Assembly: GCA_017938785.1 (NCBI GenBank)
Contig: JAGBAU010000064.1
Coordinates: 1 to 10,419 of the forward strand
Direction of reading: 5' to 3'
Source of the DNA: Clostridia bacterium
Lineage (GTDB): Bacteria; Bacillota_A; Clostridia; Christensenellales; Aristaeellaceae
DNA length: 10,419 bases
Positions 1-6,738 of this stretch are shown here, one piece after another (position 1 is the stretch's first letter; every line of letters starts with the position of its first letter). The position numbers and the translations under genes were made by a program. Under the pieces are notes generated by a model. The model made no database searches and was not told the origin of the DNA. It saw nothing but the letters and a program-made list of their open reading frames with translations.

Positions 1-1
1 A

Positions 2-172
2 ACCGGCAACATCAAGCTGCCCGAAGGCGTTGAGATGGTAATGCCTGGCGACAACATCGACATGGAGATCACCCTGATCACCCCCATCGCTTGCGAAGAA
101 GGTCTGCGTTTCGCTATCCGCGAAGGCGGCCGTACCGTAGGTTCCGGCGTTGTTACCAAGATCCTGGGCTAA
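2..172 (+). CDS. tuf: Elongation factor Tu, C-terminal fragment (5' end outside window)
   Basis: This is the last 56 codons plus TAA of EF-Tu, the GTPase that brings aminoacyl-tRNA to the ribosomal A site in the cytoplasm. The reading frame starts at base 2 and gives domain 3 residues. Recognisable pieces are [13 protein letters not shown], the [13 protein letters not shown] beta-barrel motif that contacts the acceptor end of tRNA and EF-Ts, and the usual ending TKILG. The G domain and domain 2 lie upstream of the window. Codon choice is restricted (ATC, GGC, AAG, GTT), as in the ribosomal genes at the other end of the window, which fits high expression. A strong intrinsic terminator follows within 20 bases, so tuf ends its transcription unit here. 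Identification is very secure; only the extent is unknown. Confidence 0.97.
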   Translation, partial: TGNIKLPEGVEMVMPGDNIDMEITLITPIACEEGLRFAIREGGRTVGSGVVTKILG

Positions 173-190
173 TTCTTAGCTGAAGATCAA

Positions 191-222
191 AGACCGAATC
201 CGTTTGGATTCGGTCTTTTTTT
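191..222 (+). terminator. Rho-independent terminator of tuf
   Basis: A perfect 11-bp stem, AGACCGAATCC (191-201) with GGATTCGGTCT (206-216), closes a 4-base GTTT loop. A T run follows directly (216-222, then CTTTT). It lies 18 bases after the tuf stop codon and separates tuf from the next promoter. Confidence 0.95.
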
Positions 223-229
223 CTTTTGC

Positions 230-259
230 TTGTCATCGGGAATTTCCCTGTGTTATAAT
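230..259 (+). promoter_or_regulatory. Sigma-A-type promoter with extended -10 for the nucleoside kinase
   Basis: TTGTCA (230-235, five of six matches to TTGACA) is separated by 18 bases from a perfect TATAAT (254-259). The -10 box is preceded by TGT (251-253), giving an extended -10. The expected start of transcription is about base 266, leaving a leader of about 105 nt before the TTG start at 371. The promoter begins only 8 bases after the T run of the tuf terminator. Confidence 0.82.
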
Positions 260-267
260 GCAGATTA

Positions 268-323
268 GGAATCTGTTTACAGATTCCGGGTCGGCGGCGG
301 AGGTTGGGAAACTGCACGCCGAC
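268..323 (+). promoter_or_regulatory. Two consecutive hairpins in the nucleoside kinase 5' leader
   Basis: GGAATCTG (268-275) pairs with CAGATTCC (280-287) around TTTA, an 8-bp perfect stem. Two bases later GTCGGCG (290-296) pairs with CGCCGAC (317-323) around a 20-base purine-rich loop. Neither is followed by a T run, so they are not simple terminators. They occupy the first part of the predicted leader. I do not recognise a known riboswitch class in it. Confidence 0.45.
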
Positions 324-356
324 AATCGCATATAATGAGTAAAATTCTTTGAAGAC

Positions 357-364
357 GGGGAGGG
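357..364 (+). promoter_or_regulatory. Ribosome-binding site supporting a TTG start
   Basis: GGGGAGGG ends 6 bases before TTG at 371. No ATG or GTG in this frame at this position offers an equal fit, so the TTG codon is taken as the real start of the nucleoside kinase. Confidence 0.75.
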
Positions 365-370
365 AAGACC

Positions 371-2026
371 TTGTATCTGAAATTGAACGGCTATGAAATC
401 AGCTGTAAAAACGGCGTCAGCTGGCTGGAGGCCTACAATCTCCTGCCTGAGGATCGGAAGGTACGTCGTCCTCTGGGTATTTGCGTGCAGGGCCGAACCT
501 TTTCCCTGAACGATCCGGCAGAGGAATATGCCCATGCGCAGGTGCTCACCTATGCAAATGAAGAGGGGCGGCGCATCTATGAACGTTCCCTGCAGCTGCT
601 GTTCATCACGGCGGCGAATAAGGTTTGTCCTGGGAAGCATGTGCGCATCGAGCATTCCTTTGGACAGGGTCTGTACATCGTGGTTGAGGGCGTGGAAATG
701 GACGCCGTCCTCGCTGCGCGGATCGAGGCTGAAATGCGCCGGCTGTCTGCGGAGGATCTGCCCATTGCGCGCAACAACGTAACCACCGATACCGCACAGG
801 AATACTTTGCCCGCACCGGGCAGACGGACCGCCTGCGCATCCTGAACTACCGCCAGTACGATCATTTTACCCTCTATCATATTGATGATGGCCCTGAAGA
901 TTACTATTACGGTGAAATGGTTCCCTCGACGGGCTTTGTGGATGTGTTTTCCATTACGCCCTACGGTCCGGGCGTGGTGCTGATGCAGCCGGATATGGAT
1001 AACCCCGAACAGAGCGCGCCGTTCAAGGATTTGCCCAAGCTGTGGAATATCTACCAGGAGACGGCTGCGTGGAACCGCATCCTGAACTGCGAGAATGCTG
1101 CCGATTTGAACGAGATGATCGACGGCCACCGCCTGCGCGAGTTCATCCGTGTGAATGAGGCGCTGCAGGAGCGCAAGATTCAGTCCATCGCGGATCAGTT
1201 CATCGCGTCCGGTGCAAGGTTGATTCTGATCGCAGGCCCGTCCTCGTCGGGCAAGACCACCTTCGCTCATCGCCTGAGCATCGCGCTGCGCGTGCAGGGC
1301 TTGCGCCCGGTGAAGATTTCCTTGGATGATTACTACCGCAATCGGTCGGATCTGCCCCTGGAGGAGGATGGCTCCGTTGACCTGGAGCGCATCGAAACCC
1401 TGGATACCGATCTGATCTCCGATCACCTGCGCCGCCTGATGGCGGGGGAGACGGTGCAGATTCCTCAGTTCGATTTTCATACCGCCACCCGTACGGATAA
1501 GACGCATCCCTTCCAGGTGGAGGCGGGCCAGCCCATCCTGATTGAGGGTATTCACGGCCTGAACGAAAAGCTCACCGAGGGCATCGAACGAAAGCTCAAG
1601 TTCAAGATCTACATCAGCGCCCTCACCATGCTGAACCTGGATGACCACAACCGCATCCGCACCACCGACGCCCGTCTGCTTCGCCGCATTGTGCGCGATC
1701 ACCAGTTCCGCGGTACGCCGCCGGAGGAGACCATGGCCATGTGGAAATCCGTGCGCCACGGCGAGGAGAATTACATCTTCCCCTACCAGGAGGAGGCGGA
1801 TGCGATGATCAATTCCTCCCTCACCTATGAACTGCCCATCATGAAGAAGTATGCCTATCCTGCGCTTCGTGCGGTGACGCCCAGCAGTCCCCATTACACG
1901 CTGGCCCAGCGCCTGGTGAAGTTCCTGAACTATATCCAGACGGCGGATGTGGAGGATGAGATCCCGGTGAATTCCATCCTGAGGGAGTTCGTCGGCGGTT
2001 GCTGTTTCTATCGGGAAACGGACTGA
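371..2026 (+). CDS. Nucleoside kinase of the uridine kinase family, with ThrRS-like N-terminal half
   Basis: A 551-residue cytoplasmic protein, expected to transfer phosphate from ATP to a nucleoside (uridine kinase-like P-loop fold). Residues 1-60 resemble a TGS/ubiquitin-like domain. Residues about 65-240 resemble the second additional (editing) domain of threonyl-tRNA synthetase, with IEHSFGQGLYIVVEG and the family marker MVPSTGFVDVF. Its first helix reads RSLQLLFITAA, so the HxxxH metal pair of true ThrRS is absent. The kinase domain begins near residue 283: Walker A GPSSSGKT is at 289-296, followed by ISLDDYY (316-322), QFDFH (366-370) and ILIEGIHGLN (389-398). The TTG start at 371 is preceded by GGGGAGGG (357-364) at good spacing, and the product begins as expected with MYLKLNGYEI. 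The TGA stop is genuine because family members end near ILREFIGG-type tails. The exact substrate cannot be read from sequence. Clostridial homologues share this three-part layout. Confidence 0.9.
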   Translation: MYLKLNGYEISCKNGVSWLEAYNLLPEDRKVRRPLGICVQGRTFSLNDPAEEYAHAQVLTYANEEGRRIYERSLQLLFITAANKVCPGKHVRIEHSFGQGLYIVVEGVEMDAVLAARIEAEMRRLSAEDLPIARNNVTTDTAQEYFARTGQTDRLRILNYRQYDHFTLYHIDDGPEDYYYGEMVPSTGFVDVFSITPYGPGVVLMQPDMDNPEQSAPFKDLPKLWNIYQETAAWNRILNCENAADLNEMIDGHRLREFIRVNEALQERKIQSIADQFIASGARLILIAGPSSSGKTTFAHRLSIALRVQGLRPVKISLDDYYRNRSDLPLEEDGSVDLERIETLDTDLISDHLRRLMAGETVQIPQFDFHTATRTDKTHPFQVEAGQPILIEGIHGLNEKLTEGIERKLKFKIYISALTMLNLDDHNRIRTTDARLLRRIVRDHQFRGTPPEETMAMWKSVRHGEENYIFPYQEEADAMINSSLTYELPIMKKYAYPALRAVTPSSPHYTLAQRLVKFLNYIQTADVEDEIPVNSILREFVGGCCFYRETD

Positions 2027-2042
2027 AATTGTGCAAAACGGG

Positions 2043-2073
2043 TGAATGCTTCCCTTTAAAACCGCTCATAATA
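2043..2073 (+). promoter_or_regulatory. Possible sigma-G (forespore) type promoter for the YhcN-like gene
   Basis: TGAATG (2043-2048) is followed after 18 bases by CATAATA (2067-2073). This resembles the Bacillus sigma-G pattern (TGAATA, 17-18 bases, CATACTA), with one mismatch in each box. YhcN in Bacillus is a known forespore product under sigma-G, which makes the match meaningful. The -10-like box also lies in the loop of a small palindrome, CCGCT (2062-2066) with AGCGG (2075-2079). A sigma-A -35 is not evident. Alternatively the gene could simply be read through from the kinase promoter, since I see no terminator between the two. Confidence 0.4.
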
Positions 2074-2080
2074 TAGCGGC

Positions 2081-2088
2081 AAGGAGGT
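2081..2088 (+). promoter_or_regulatory. Ribosome-binding site deciding the YhcN-like start
   Basis: AAGGAGGT is a near-perfect anti-16S complement ending 8 bases before ATG at 2097. It rules out the longer in-frame start at 2046. Confidence 0.85.
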
Positions 2089-2096
2089 ATGAATCC

Positions 2097-2621
2097 ATGA
2101 GAAAAGATACGTTTAAGAAGTTGTTTTTTGCCGCTGTGCTGATTGTGGCGGTGAGCATCGCTGCGACCGGATGCATGAACCGCGTGGAGGAGGGCATGGT
2201 GGATGCATCTCCCGCACCGTCTCCCAACTACATGCCCCAGGGTACCACCAGCGAAGCTGGTGCTGCCCGCCAGACTACCACCCGCTTCAACTGGACCAAT
2301 GACGCCGCACAGATTGAAGCCCGCATCGGCCAGATTTCCGAAATCTCTGAGGCACGCGTGGTTGTGACCGGCAATACTGCGCTGGTGGGCGTGAAGTTCA
2401 ATCAGGCCTATCGCGGCGAAATGACCGAGCGCATCCGCGAAATGGTAGCTGCTGAGGTCATGGCGGCGGATCCGGAAATCACCACTGTGGCGGTGACGGC
2501 CGCGGAGGACGATGTGGAGGATATCTATGAAATCTCCGAGCGCACCCTCGCGGGCCGGGAGATGGATAGCCTCAAGGAGGATATTCAGGAGATCGTGCGC
2601 AATGCCACGACCCTCAAATAA
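2097..2621 (+). CDS. YhcN/YlaJ-family sporulation lipoprotein
   Basis: A predicted lipoprotein of 174 residues. A basic start (MRKDTFKK) leads into a hydrophobic segment at about 9-24 and a lipobox ATGC with the lipidated cysteine at residue 26. The mature protein should be anchored on the outer face of the membrane, or of the inner spore membrane. A Pro/Ser/Thr-rich linker covers about 38-65. The conserved YhcN/YlaJ core follows: ARVVVTGNTALVGVKFN (86-102), then helices and VMAADPEITTVAVTAAEDDV (121-140). Family members are linked to spore germination and outgrowth, but their biochemical role is unknown. The start at 2097 is chosen because AAGGAGGT lies 8 bases upstream. An in-frame ATG at 2046 would add 17 residues before the signal peptide and has no such site. 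The gene presence argues for a spore-former. It is followed by the ComEA-like gene after 9 bases, so the two are probably co-transcribed. Confidence 0.85.
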   Translation: MRKDTFKKLFFAAVLIVAVSIAATGCMNRVEEGMVDASPAPSPNYMPQGTTSEAGAARQTTTRFNWTNDAAQIEARIGQISEISEARVVVTGNTALVGVKFNQAYRGEMTERIREMVAAEVMAADPEITTVAVTAAEDDVEDIYEISERTLAGREMDSLKEDIQEIVRNATTLK

Positions 2622-2630
2622 GGAGCACAT

Positions 2631-2945
2631 ATGAACAGGGGAGAGCGAAGGGGAAGCTGGGGCGAAGGCTGGCTGATTGCCGCCGCGCTGGCGCTTGTAC
2701 TTGCGCTCTCCTTCGGCGTTTACATTGCGCGGATTCCGCCGAAGGTGACGGCGATTCCGGTGCATGCGGCGGATTATGAACTGCTGCGGCGGGTGGAGAT
2801 GGTGAACATCAATACGGCTTCTGCGGAAAGGCTCTCGCAGCTGCCGGGGATAGGGAACCTGCTGGCGGAGCGCATCGTTGCCTATAGAGAACAGCATGGT
2901 TCGTTTGATACAATCGACCAGCTTCTGCATGTGGAAGGCATCTGA
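2631..2945 (+). CDS. comEA: ComEA-like helix-hairpin-helix protein, truncated by in-frame TGA
   Basis: The 104 residues as read comprise a short basic N-terminus, one membrane segment (about 14-34) and an extracytoplasmic ComEA-type helix-hairpin-helix unit. That unit has VNINTASAERLSQLPGIG (58-75), AERIVAYREQHGSF (79-92) and TIDQLLHVEGI (94-104). ComEA proteins bind incoming DNA at the cell surface during competence. This short form has no SLBB domain between the membrane segment and the HhH unit. The frame stops at TGA (2943-2945), exactly where the second hairpin should read GIG. The next codons give EGKLEAIRSEIYVERAG and a second TGA at 2997-2999, which is the expected rest of the domain. 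One base change, GGA to TGA, would explain this. AAGGAG (2620-2625) overlaps the stop of the YhcN-like gene, suggesting coupled translation. It could be a young pseudogene, a sequencing error, or a gene still functional with one hairpin. Confidence 0.75.
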   Translation: MNRGERRGSWGEGWLIAAALALVLALSFGVYIARIPPKVTAIPVHAADYELLRRVEMVNINTASAERLSQLPGIGNLLAERIVAYREQHGSFDTIDQLLHVEGI

Positions 2946-2999
2946 GAAGGCAAACTGGAAGCCATTCGCAGTGAAATATATGTGGAACGGGCAGGGTGA
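2946..2999 (+). other. Severed C-terminal coding remnant of the ComEA-like gene
   Basis: In the same frame as the ComEA-like gene and directly after its TGA, these bases encode EGKLEAIRSEIYVERAG followed by TGA. The sequence matches the usual end of a ComEA HhH domain (second hairpin glycine, Leu-Glu-x-Ile helix, closing I-Y/T-V strand). There is no ribosome-binding site or start codon for independent translation. The remnant's stop codon lies inside the transcription terminator stem, as would fit the original gene end. Confidence 0.7.
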
Positions 3000-3014
3000 C
3001 ATCACCCTGCTTTT
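2991..3014 (+). terminator. Intrinsic terminator after the ComEA-like gene
   Basis: GCAGGGTG (2991-2998) pairs with CACCCTGC (3003-3010) around ACAT, followed by TTTT (3011-3014). The T run is short, so termination may be partial. The 5' arm overlaps the end of the ComEA remnant and the hairpin contains the -35 box of the dnaE promoter. Confidence 0.75.
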
Positions 3015-3024
3015 GTGTTATAAT
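2996..3024 (+). promoter_or_regulatory. Sigma-A-type promoter for dnaE, nested in the preceding terminator
   Basis: GTGACA (2996-3001, five of six matches to TTGACA) is followed after 17 bases by a perfect TATAAT (3019-3024), with TGT before the -10 giving an extended -10. The -35 hexamer lies in the stem-loop of the upstream terminator. Twelve bases around the -10, TGTGTTATAATG, are identical to those of the kinase promoter at 249-260. Transcription should start near 3031, about 45 bases before the dnaE start. Confidence 0.8.
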
Positions 3025-3061
3025 GAAAACATTATATCGGTGAAATAGGCCGGTTTTCATG

Positions 3062-3067
3062 AAGGGG
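3062..3067 (+). promoter_or_regulatory. Ribosome-binding site favouring the inner dnaE start
   Basis: AAGGGG ends 9 bases before ATG at 3077. The upstream in-frame ATG at 3059 has only a weak AGG (3047-3049) in front of it, and the conserved DnaE N-terminus (M-F-x-H-L-H-x-H) begins at 3077. Confidence 0.6.
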
Positions 3068-3076
3068 CGCAAGGCT

Positions 3077-6000
3077 ATGTTTGCACATCTGCATCTGCAT
3101 ACGGAATATTCGCTGCTGGACGGTGCGTGCCGCATCAAGCCGCTGATGAAGCGGCTCAAGGAACTGGGCATGCAGTCCTGCGCGATCACGGATCACGGCG
3201 TGATGTACGGCGTGCTGGATTTCTATCGCGCGGCGAAGGCGGAGGGCATCCATCCAGTCATTGGCTGCGAAGTGTATGTCTGCGCCGATATGGAGAGCAG
3301 GACCGGTGGCTTCCGCGAGCAGAGCCACCTCATCCTGTTGTGTGAAAACCAGAAGGGCTATCAGAATCTTTCCGCTATGGTCAGCGAAGCTTGGACCCGC
3401 GGCTATTATTACCGCCCCCGCGTGGACTTCGATCTGCTGGAAAAATACCATGAGGGCCTGATCTGCATGAGCGCCTGCCTGTCGGGCGACCTGCCCAAGC
3501 TGCTGCTGGACCGCCGGGAAAACGACGCCCGCGCCATGGCCCAGCGTTATCTGAACATCTTTGGAAAGGGCAATTACTTCATTGAACTCCAGGATCACGG
3601 CATGCCGGAACAGAAACAGGTTCTGCCGCGGCTGGTAAAGCTGGCACGGGAACTGGATATTCCGTTGGTCTGCACCAACGACTGCCATTACCTCACCCAG
3701 GACGAAGCGGAGATGCAGGAAGTGCTCATGTGCATCCAGACGGGCAAGACCCTCCAGGATGAAAACCGTATGCGCATGAACACCGACCAGCTCTATGTGA
3801 AATCCGAGGAGGAGATGCTCAGGGTCTTCCCCAACTTCAAAGACGCGATCGAGCGCACCGAAGAAATCGCGCAGCGCTGTCATGTGGAATTCGATTTCTC
3901 CACTACGCACCTGCCCAGGTATCCCCTGCCTGAGGGGGAGACAGACGATACTGCCTACCTGCGCAAACTCTGTGAAGCGGGCATTCGCCGGCTCTATGGC
4001 GAGGACCGACAGGATGCCTGGGATCGTCTGAACTACGAGCTGGACGTCATCAGGAACATGGGCTATGTGGATTATTTCCTGATCGTATGGGATTTCATCC
4101 ACTATGCAAAGACCCATGGCGTGGGCGTGGGCCCCGGACGCGGCAGCGGCGCGGGCTCCATCGTGGCCTATTCCCTGGGTATTACAGAGATCGATCCCCT
4201 CAAGTATAACCTGCTGTTTGAGCGCTTCCTGAACCCGGAGCGCATCTCCATGCCTGATATCGACTGCGACTTCGATTACGAGCGCCGCGGCAAGGTGATC
4301 GACTATGTGCGCGAGCGCTACGGCGCGGATCATGTGGCACAGATCATCACCTTCGGTACCATGGCCGCCCGCGCGGTGCTGCGCGACGTGGGCCGTGTGC
4401 TGGGCATGAGCTACCAGCAGACCGACGCCATCGCCAAGATGGTGCCCTTTGAACTGAAAATGACCCTCGAAAAGGCGCTGAAGATGAGCGCTGAACTACG
4501 CTCTGCCTATGAAAATGACCCGGAAGTCCGCAGGATGATGGATATGGCGCAGAAGCTGGAGGGCATGCCGCGCAATGCCTCCACCCATGCGGCAGGTGTG
4601 CTGATCACTGCCAGGCCGGTGGTGGAATACCTGCCGCTGCAAAAGAATGACGACGTCATCACCACCCAGTTCCCCATGGGCGACGTGGAAGCCCTGGGCC
4701 TACTGAAGATGGACTTCCTGGGCCTGCGCACCCTGAACGTCATCATGGATACGGAAGAAATGGTGCTCCTGGGCGGCGGTCCTGAGATCAAGACCGAGGA
4801 GATACCCTTCGATGATGCGGGCGTGTACGCCATGATTTCCGACGGCGATACGGACGGCGTGTTCCAGCTGGAATCTGCGGGCATGCGCCAGTTTTTGCAG
4901 AACATGCGCCCGGGCAATTTTGAGGACATCATTGCGGCCATCTCCCTCTATCGTCCCGGTCCCATGGAATCCATTCCGCGCTACATCCAGGGCAAGGAGA
5001 ATCCGGACAGCGTGTGCTATATCACGCCGGAGCTCAAGCCCATCCTGGACGTTACCTACGGATGCATGGTCTATCAGGAGCAGGTTATGCAGATTGTGCG
5101 CGATCTGGCGGGCTATTCGTTGGGTCGCAGTGACCTGGTGCGCCGCGCCATGGCCAAGAAAAAGCATGATGTCATGGCCAAGGAGAAGGCCAACTTCATT
5201 CATGGCCTCGAGGAAAACGGCGAAATCATCGTTCCTGGCTGTGTGCGCAACGGCATCTCGGAGAGGGCTGCGGAGCAGATCTTCGATGAAATGACCGCCT
5301 TCGCCAGCTACGCCTTCAATAAGTCCCATGCGGCTGCCTATGCCGTGGTGGCTGTACAGACGGCCTGGCTGAAGCTGCACTATCCGGTGGAATTCATGGC
5401 GGCGCTGATGAACTCCATGACCACCAATACCACAAAGATTGCCTACTATATACAGGCGCTGCGCAAGCGGGGCATTCCTGTGCTGCCGCCGGATGTGAAT
5501 GAATCCCAGGGCAAGTTCTCTGTGGGCTGGCTGGACGGCAAAAAGGGCGTGCGCTTTGGCCTCGCGGGCGTTAAGAATCTTGGACACAATGCCATCGAGG
5601 ATCTGGTGCGTGAACGCGAGGAAAACGGCCCTTATACCGACCTCTATGATTTCATCGACCGCAATGCGGCCCTTTCCATCAATAAGAAGGGTGTGGAGAG
5701 CCTGATTCGTGCGGGCGCTTTCGACCGCCTGCCCGGCGCGCGCAGCCAGAAGCTGCATGTGTTCGAGAAGGCCATGGACGGCGCAAACCGCCAGCAGAAG
5801 AATGTGCTGGCCGGGCAGATCTCCCTGTTTGATTTCGGCGGGGAGGAGAGCGTACAGGCGCCGCCTCCGCCGATGCCGAATCTGCCGGAGTTCGATCTGC
5901 GCATGAAGCTGCAGATGGAACGCGAAACCACGGGTGTGTACATCTCTGGCCATCCGCTGGATGAATATGTGGATGATCTTGCGCACCTGGAGATCAACTC

Positions 6001-6577
6001 CCGCTTCCTGAGCGAGCTCTCCGAGCACGAGGACGGCGGAATGTCGTATGACCAGCAGACCGTGCGCATGGGCGGCCTGATTGCAGAAAAGAAGATGAAG
6101 GCTTCCCGGTCCGGCAGCATGATGGCTTTTGTGCAGCTGGAGGACATGTACGGCGTCACGGAGGTCCTGGTCTTCCCCAAGGTCTATGAACGGGTATCTG
6201 CGCAGCTGAAGGCGGATGAGCCGGTGCTGATGGTGGGTAAGCTTTCCATCCGCGAGGAAGAGGAGCCCAAGCTGTTGCTGGACAAGGTTATGCCCCTGCG
6301 GGGAATGGCGGCTCAGGAGCTTCCGCGCTATGTGCCGCAGCCCAGGCGCGAAAGCGGACCGAAGAAGCTCTATTTGAAGCTGGCGGCGCATCAGAGAAAT
6401 GATGTACTCTCGATCCTGTCTGAAACCCCGGGCCGCATCCCTGTGGTCCTGGTGGAGATTGGTGAGGATGGTTCCCGCAAGGCTGTCCAGGCGCCCGGCG
6501 AATACTGGGTGGATGAAGGCTATGACTTCGGTGCCCTGGCCAATTTGATCGGTGCGGACAGCATTGTACTCAAATAA
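3077..6577 (+). CDS. dnaE: DNA polymerase III subunit alpha (DnaE)
   Basis: A replicative DNA polymerase catalytic subunit, 1166 residues from the start chosen here, close to the roughly 1160 of E. coli DnaE. The PHP domain comes first: HLHLHTEYSLLDG (4-16), TDHGVMYGV (38-46), GCEVYV (63-68) and TNDCH further on keep the metal-ligand residues, so a working PHP exonuclease site is possible. The C-family polymerase core follows, with GPGRGSGAGS, PDIDCDFD (393-400, catalytic aspartates), NASTHAAGVLI (about 500-510), MDFLGLRTL (third aspartate at 546) and FNKSHAAAYA (about 745-755). A tandem HhH region lies at about 825-880. QISLF at 914-918 fits the beta-clamp binding motif. An OB-fold begins near 991 (TVRMGGLIAEKK) and a short C-terminal domain ends in GADSIVLK. 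No intein or frameshift is seen. It has its own promoter and terminator and sits between a competence-like gene and the S10 operon. Many Firmicutes also carry PolC; this window cannot show that. Confidence 0.97.
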   Translation: MFAHLHLHTEYSLLDGACRIKPLMKRLKELGMQSCAITDHGVMYGVLDFYRAAKAEGIHPVIGCEVYVCADMESRTGGFREQSHLILLCENQKGYQNLSAMVSEAWTRGYYYRPRVDFDLLEKYHEGLICMSACLSGDLPKLLLDRRENDARAMAQRYLNIFGKGNYFIELQDHGMPEQKQVLPRLVKLARELDIPLVCTNDCHYLTQDEAEMQEVLMCIQTGKTLQDENRMRMNTDQLYVKSEEEMLRVFPNFKDAIERTEEIAQRCHVEFDFSTTHLPRYPLPEGETDDTAYLRKLCEAGIRRLYGEDRQDAWDRLNYELDVIRNMGYVDYFLIVWDFIHYAKTHGVGVGPGRGSGAGSIVAYSLGITEIDPLKYNLLFERFLNPERISMPDIDCDFDYERRGKVIDYVRERYGADHVAQIITFGTMAARAVLRDVGRVLGMSYQQTDAIAKMVPFELKMTLEKALKMSAELRSAYENDPEVRRMMDMAQKLEGMPRNASTHAAGVLITARPVVEYLPLQKNDDVITTQFPMGDVEALGLLKMDFLGLRTLNVIMDTEEMVLLGGGPEIKTEEIPFDDAGVYAMISDGDTDGVFQLESAGMRQFLQNMRPGNFEDIIAAISLYRPGPMESIPRYIQGKENPDSVCYITPELKPILDVTYGCMVYQEQVMQIVRDLAGYSLGRSDLVRRAMAKKKHDVMAKEKANFIHGLEENGEIIVPGCVRNGISERAAEQIFDEMTAFASYAFNKSHAAAYAVVAVQTAWLKLHYPVEFMAALMNSMTTNTTKIAYYIQALRKRGIPVLPPDVNESQGKFSVGWLDGKKGVRFGLAGVKNLGHNAIEDLVREREENGPYTDLYDFIDRNAALSINKKGVESLIRAGAFDRLPGARSQKLHVFEKAMDGANRQQKNVLAGQISLFDFGGEESVQAPPPPMPNLPEFDLRMKLQMERETTGVYISGHPLDEYVDDLAHLEINSRFLSELSEHEDGGMSYDQQTVRMGGLIAEKKMKASRSGSMMAFVQLEDMYGVTEVLVFPKVYERVSAQLKADEPVLMVGKLSIREEEEPKLLLDKVMPLRGMAAQELPRYVPQPRRESGPKKLYLKLAAHQRNDVLSILSETPGRIPVVLVEIGEDGSRKAVQAPGEYWVDEGYDFGALANLIGADSIVLK

Positions 6578-6605
6578 ATACAATGCAAAAGTGCTAGTGA
6601 AACCC

Positions 6606-6659
6606 GTCAAAAAAACGAACCTCAAAACCTTTGCAAATACGGAATGTTCGGTTTTTGAC
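6606..6659 (+). repeat. Imperfect long inverted repeat downstream of dnaE
   Basis: GTCAAAAA (6606-6613) and CGAAC (6616-6620) pair with GTTCG (6646-6650) and TTTTTGAC (6652-6659). This makes a 13-bp stem with a small internal asymmetry and a 25-base loop. The arms contain A and T tracts, so on the + strand the 3' arm resembles a weak terminator starting 28 bases after the dnaE stop. The rest of 6578-6738 contains no coding frame or other signal that I can support. Confidence 0.4.
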
Positions 6660-6738
6660 TGGAATACACGATGCCGTGCGTTTTCTGTATGACAGCTTCA
6701 AAATCCGGCATACACGCAGCCGGGCGTTCTATGAAAGA

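Noticed and set aside
331..336. Second TATAAT in the nucleoside kinase leader
   Set aside because: The nearest -35-like hexamer, TTGGGA (304-309), is 21 bases away, too far. The promoter at 230-259 is much better.
233..1894. 553-residue open frame on the minus strand opposite the nucleoside kinase
   Set aside because: It lies fully antisense to a clear family member, covers the promoter and terminator at its 3' end, and its His/Ile/Gln-rich sequence has no domain. It is a codon-bias shadow.
2943..2945. TGA read as glycine (alternative code) or selenocysteine in the ComEA-like gene
   Set aside because: The nucleoside kinase ends with TGA at its expected C-terminus, so TGA is a normal stop here. 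No selenocysteine-insertion-like hairpin or Sec-type family fits; a point change or sequencing error is simpler.
3059..3076. Upstream ATG adding six residues (MKGRKA) to DnaE
   Set aside because: It has only a weak ribosome-binding site and the added residues precede the conserved family N-terminus; ATG at 3077 has AAGGGG in front of it.
4700..6625. 641-residue open frame on the minus strand opposite dnaE
   Set aside because: It is antisense to conserved DnaE sequence, its composition is rich in His, Arg and Leu with no recognisable motif, and it has no ribosome-binding site I can support.
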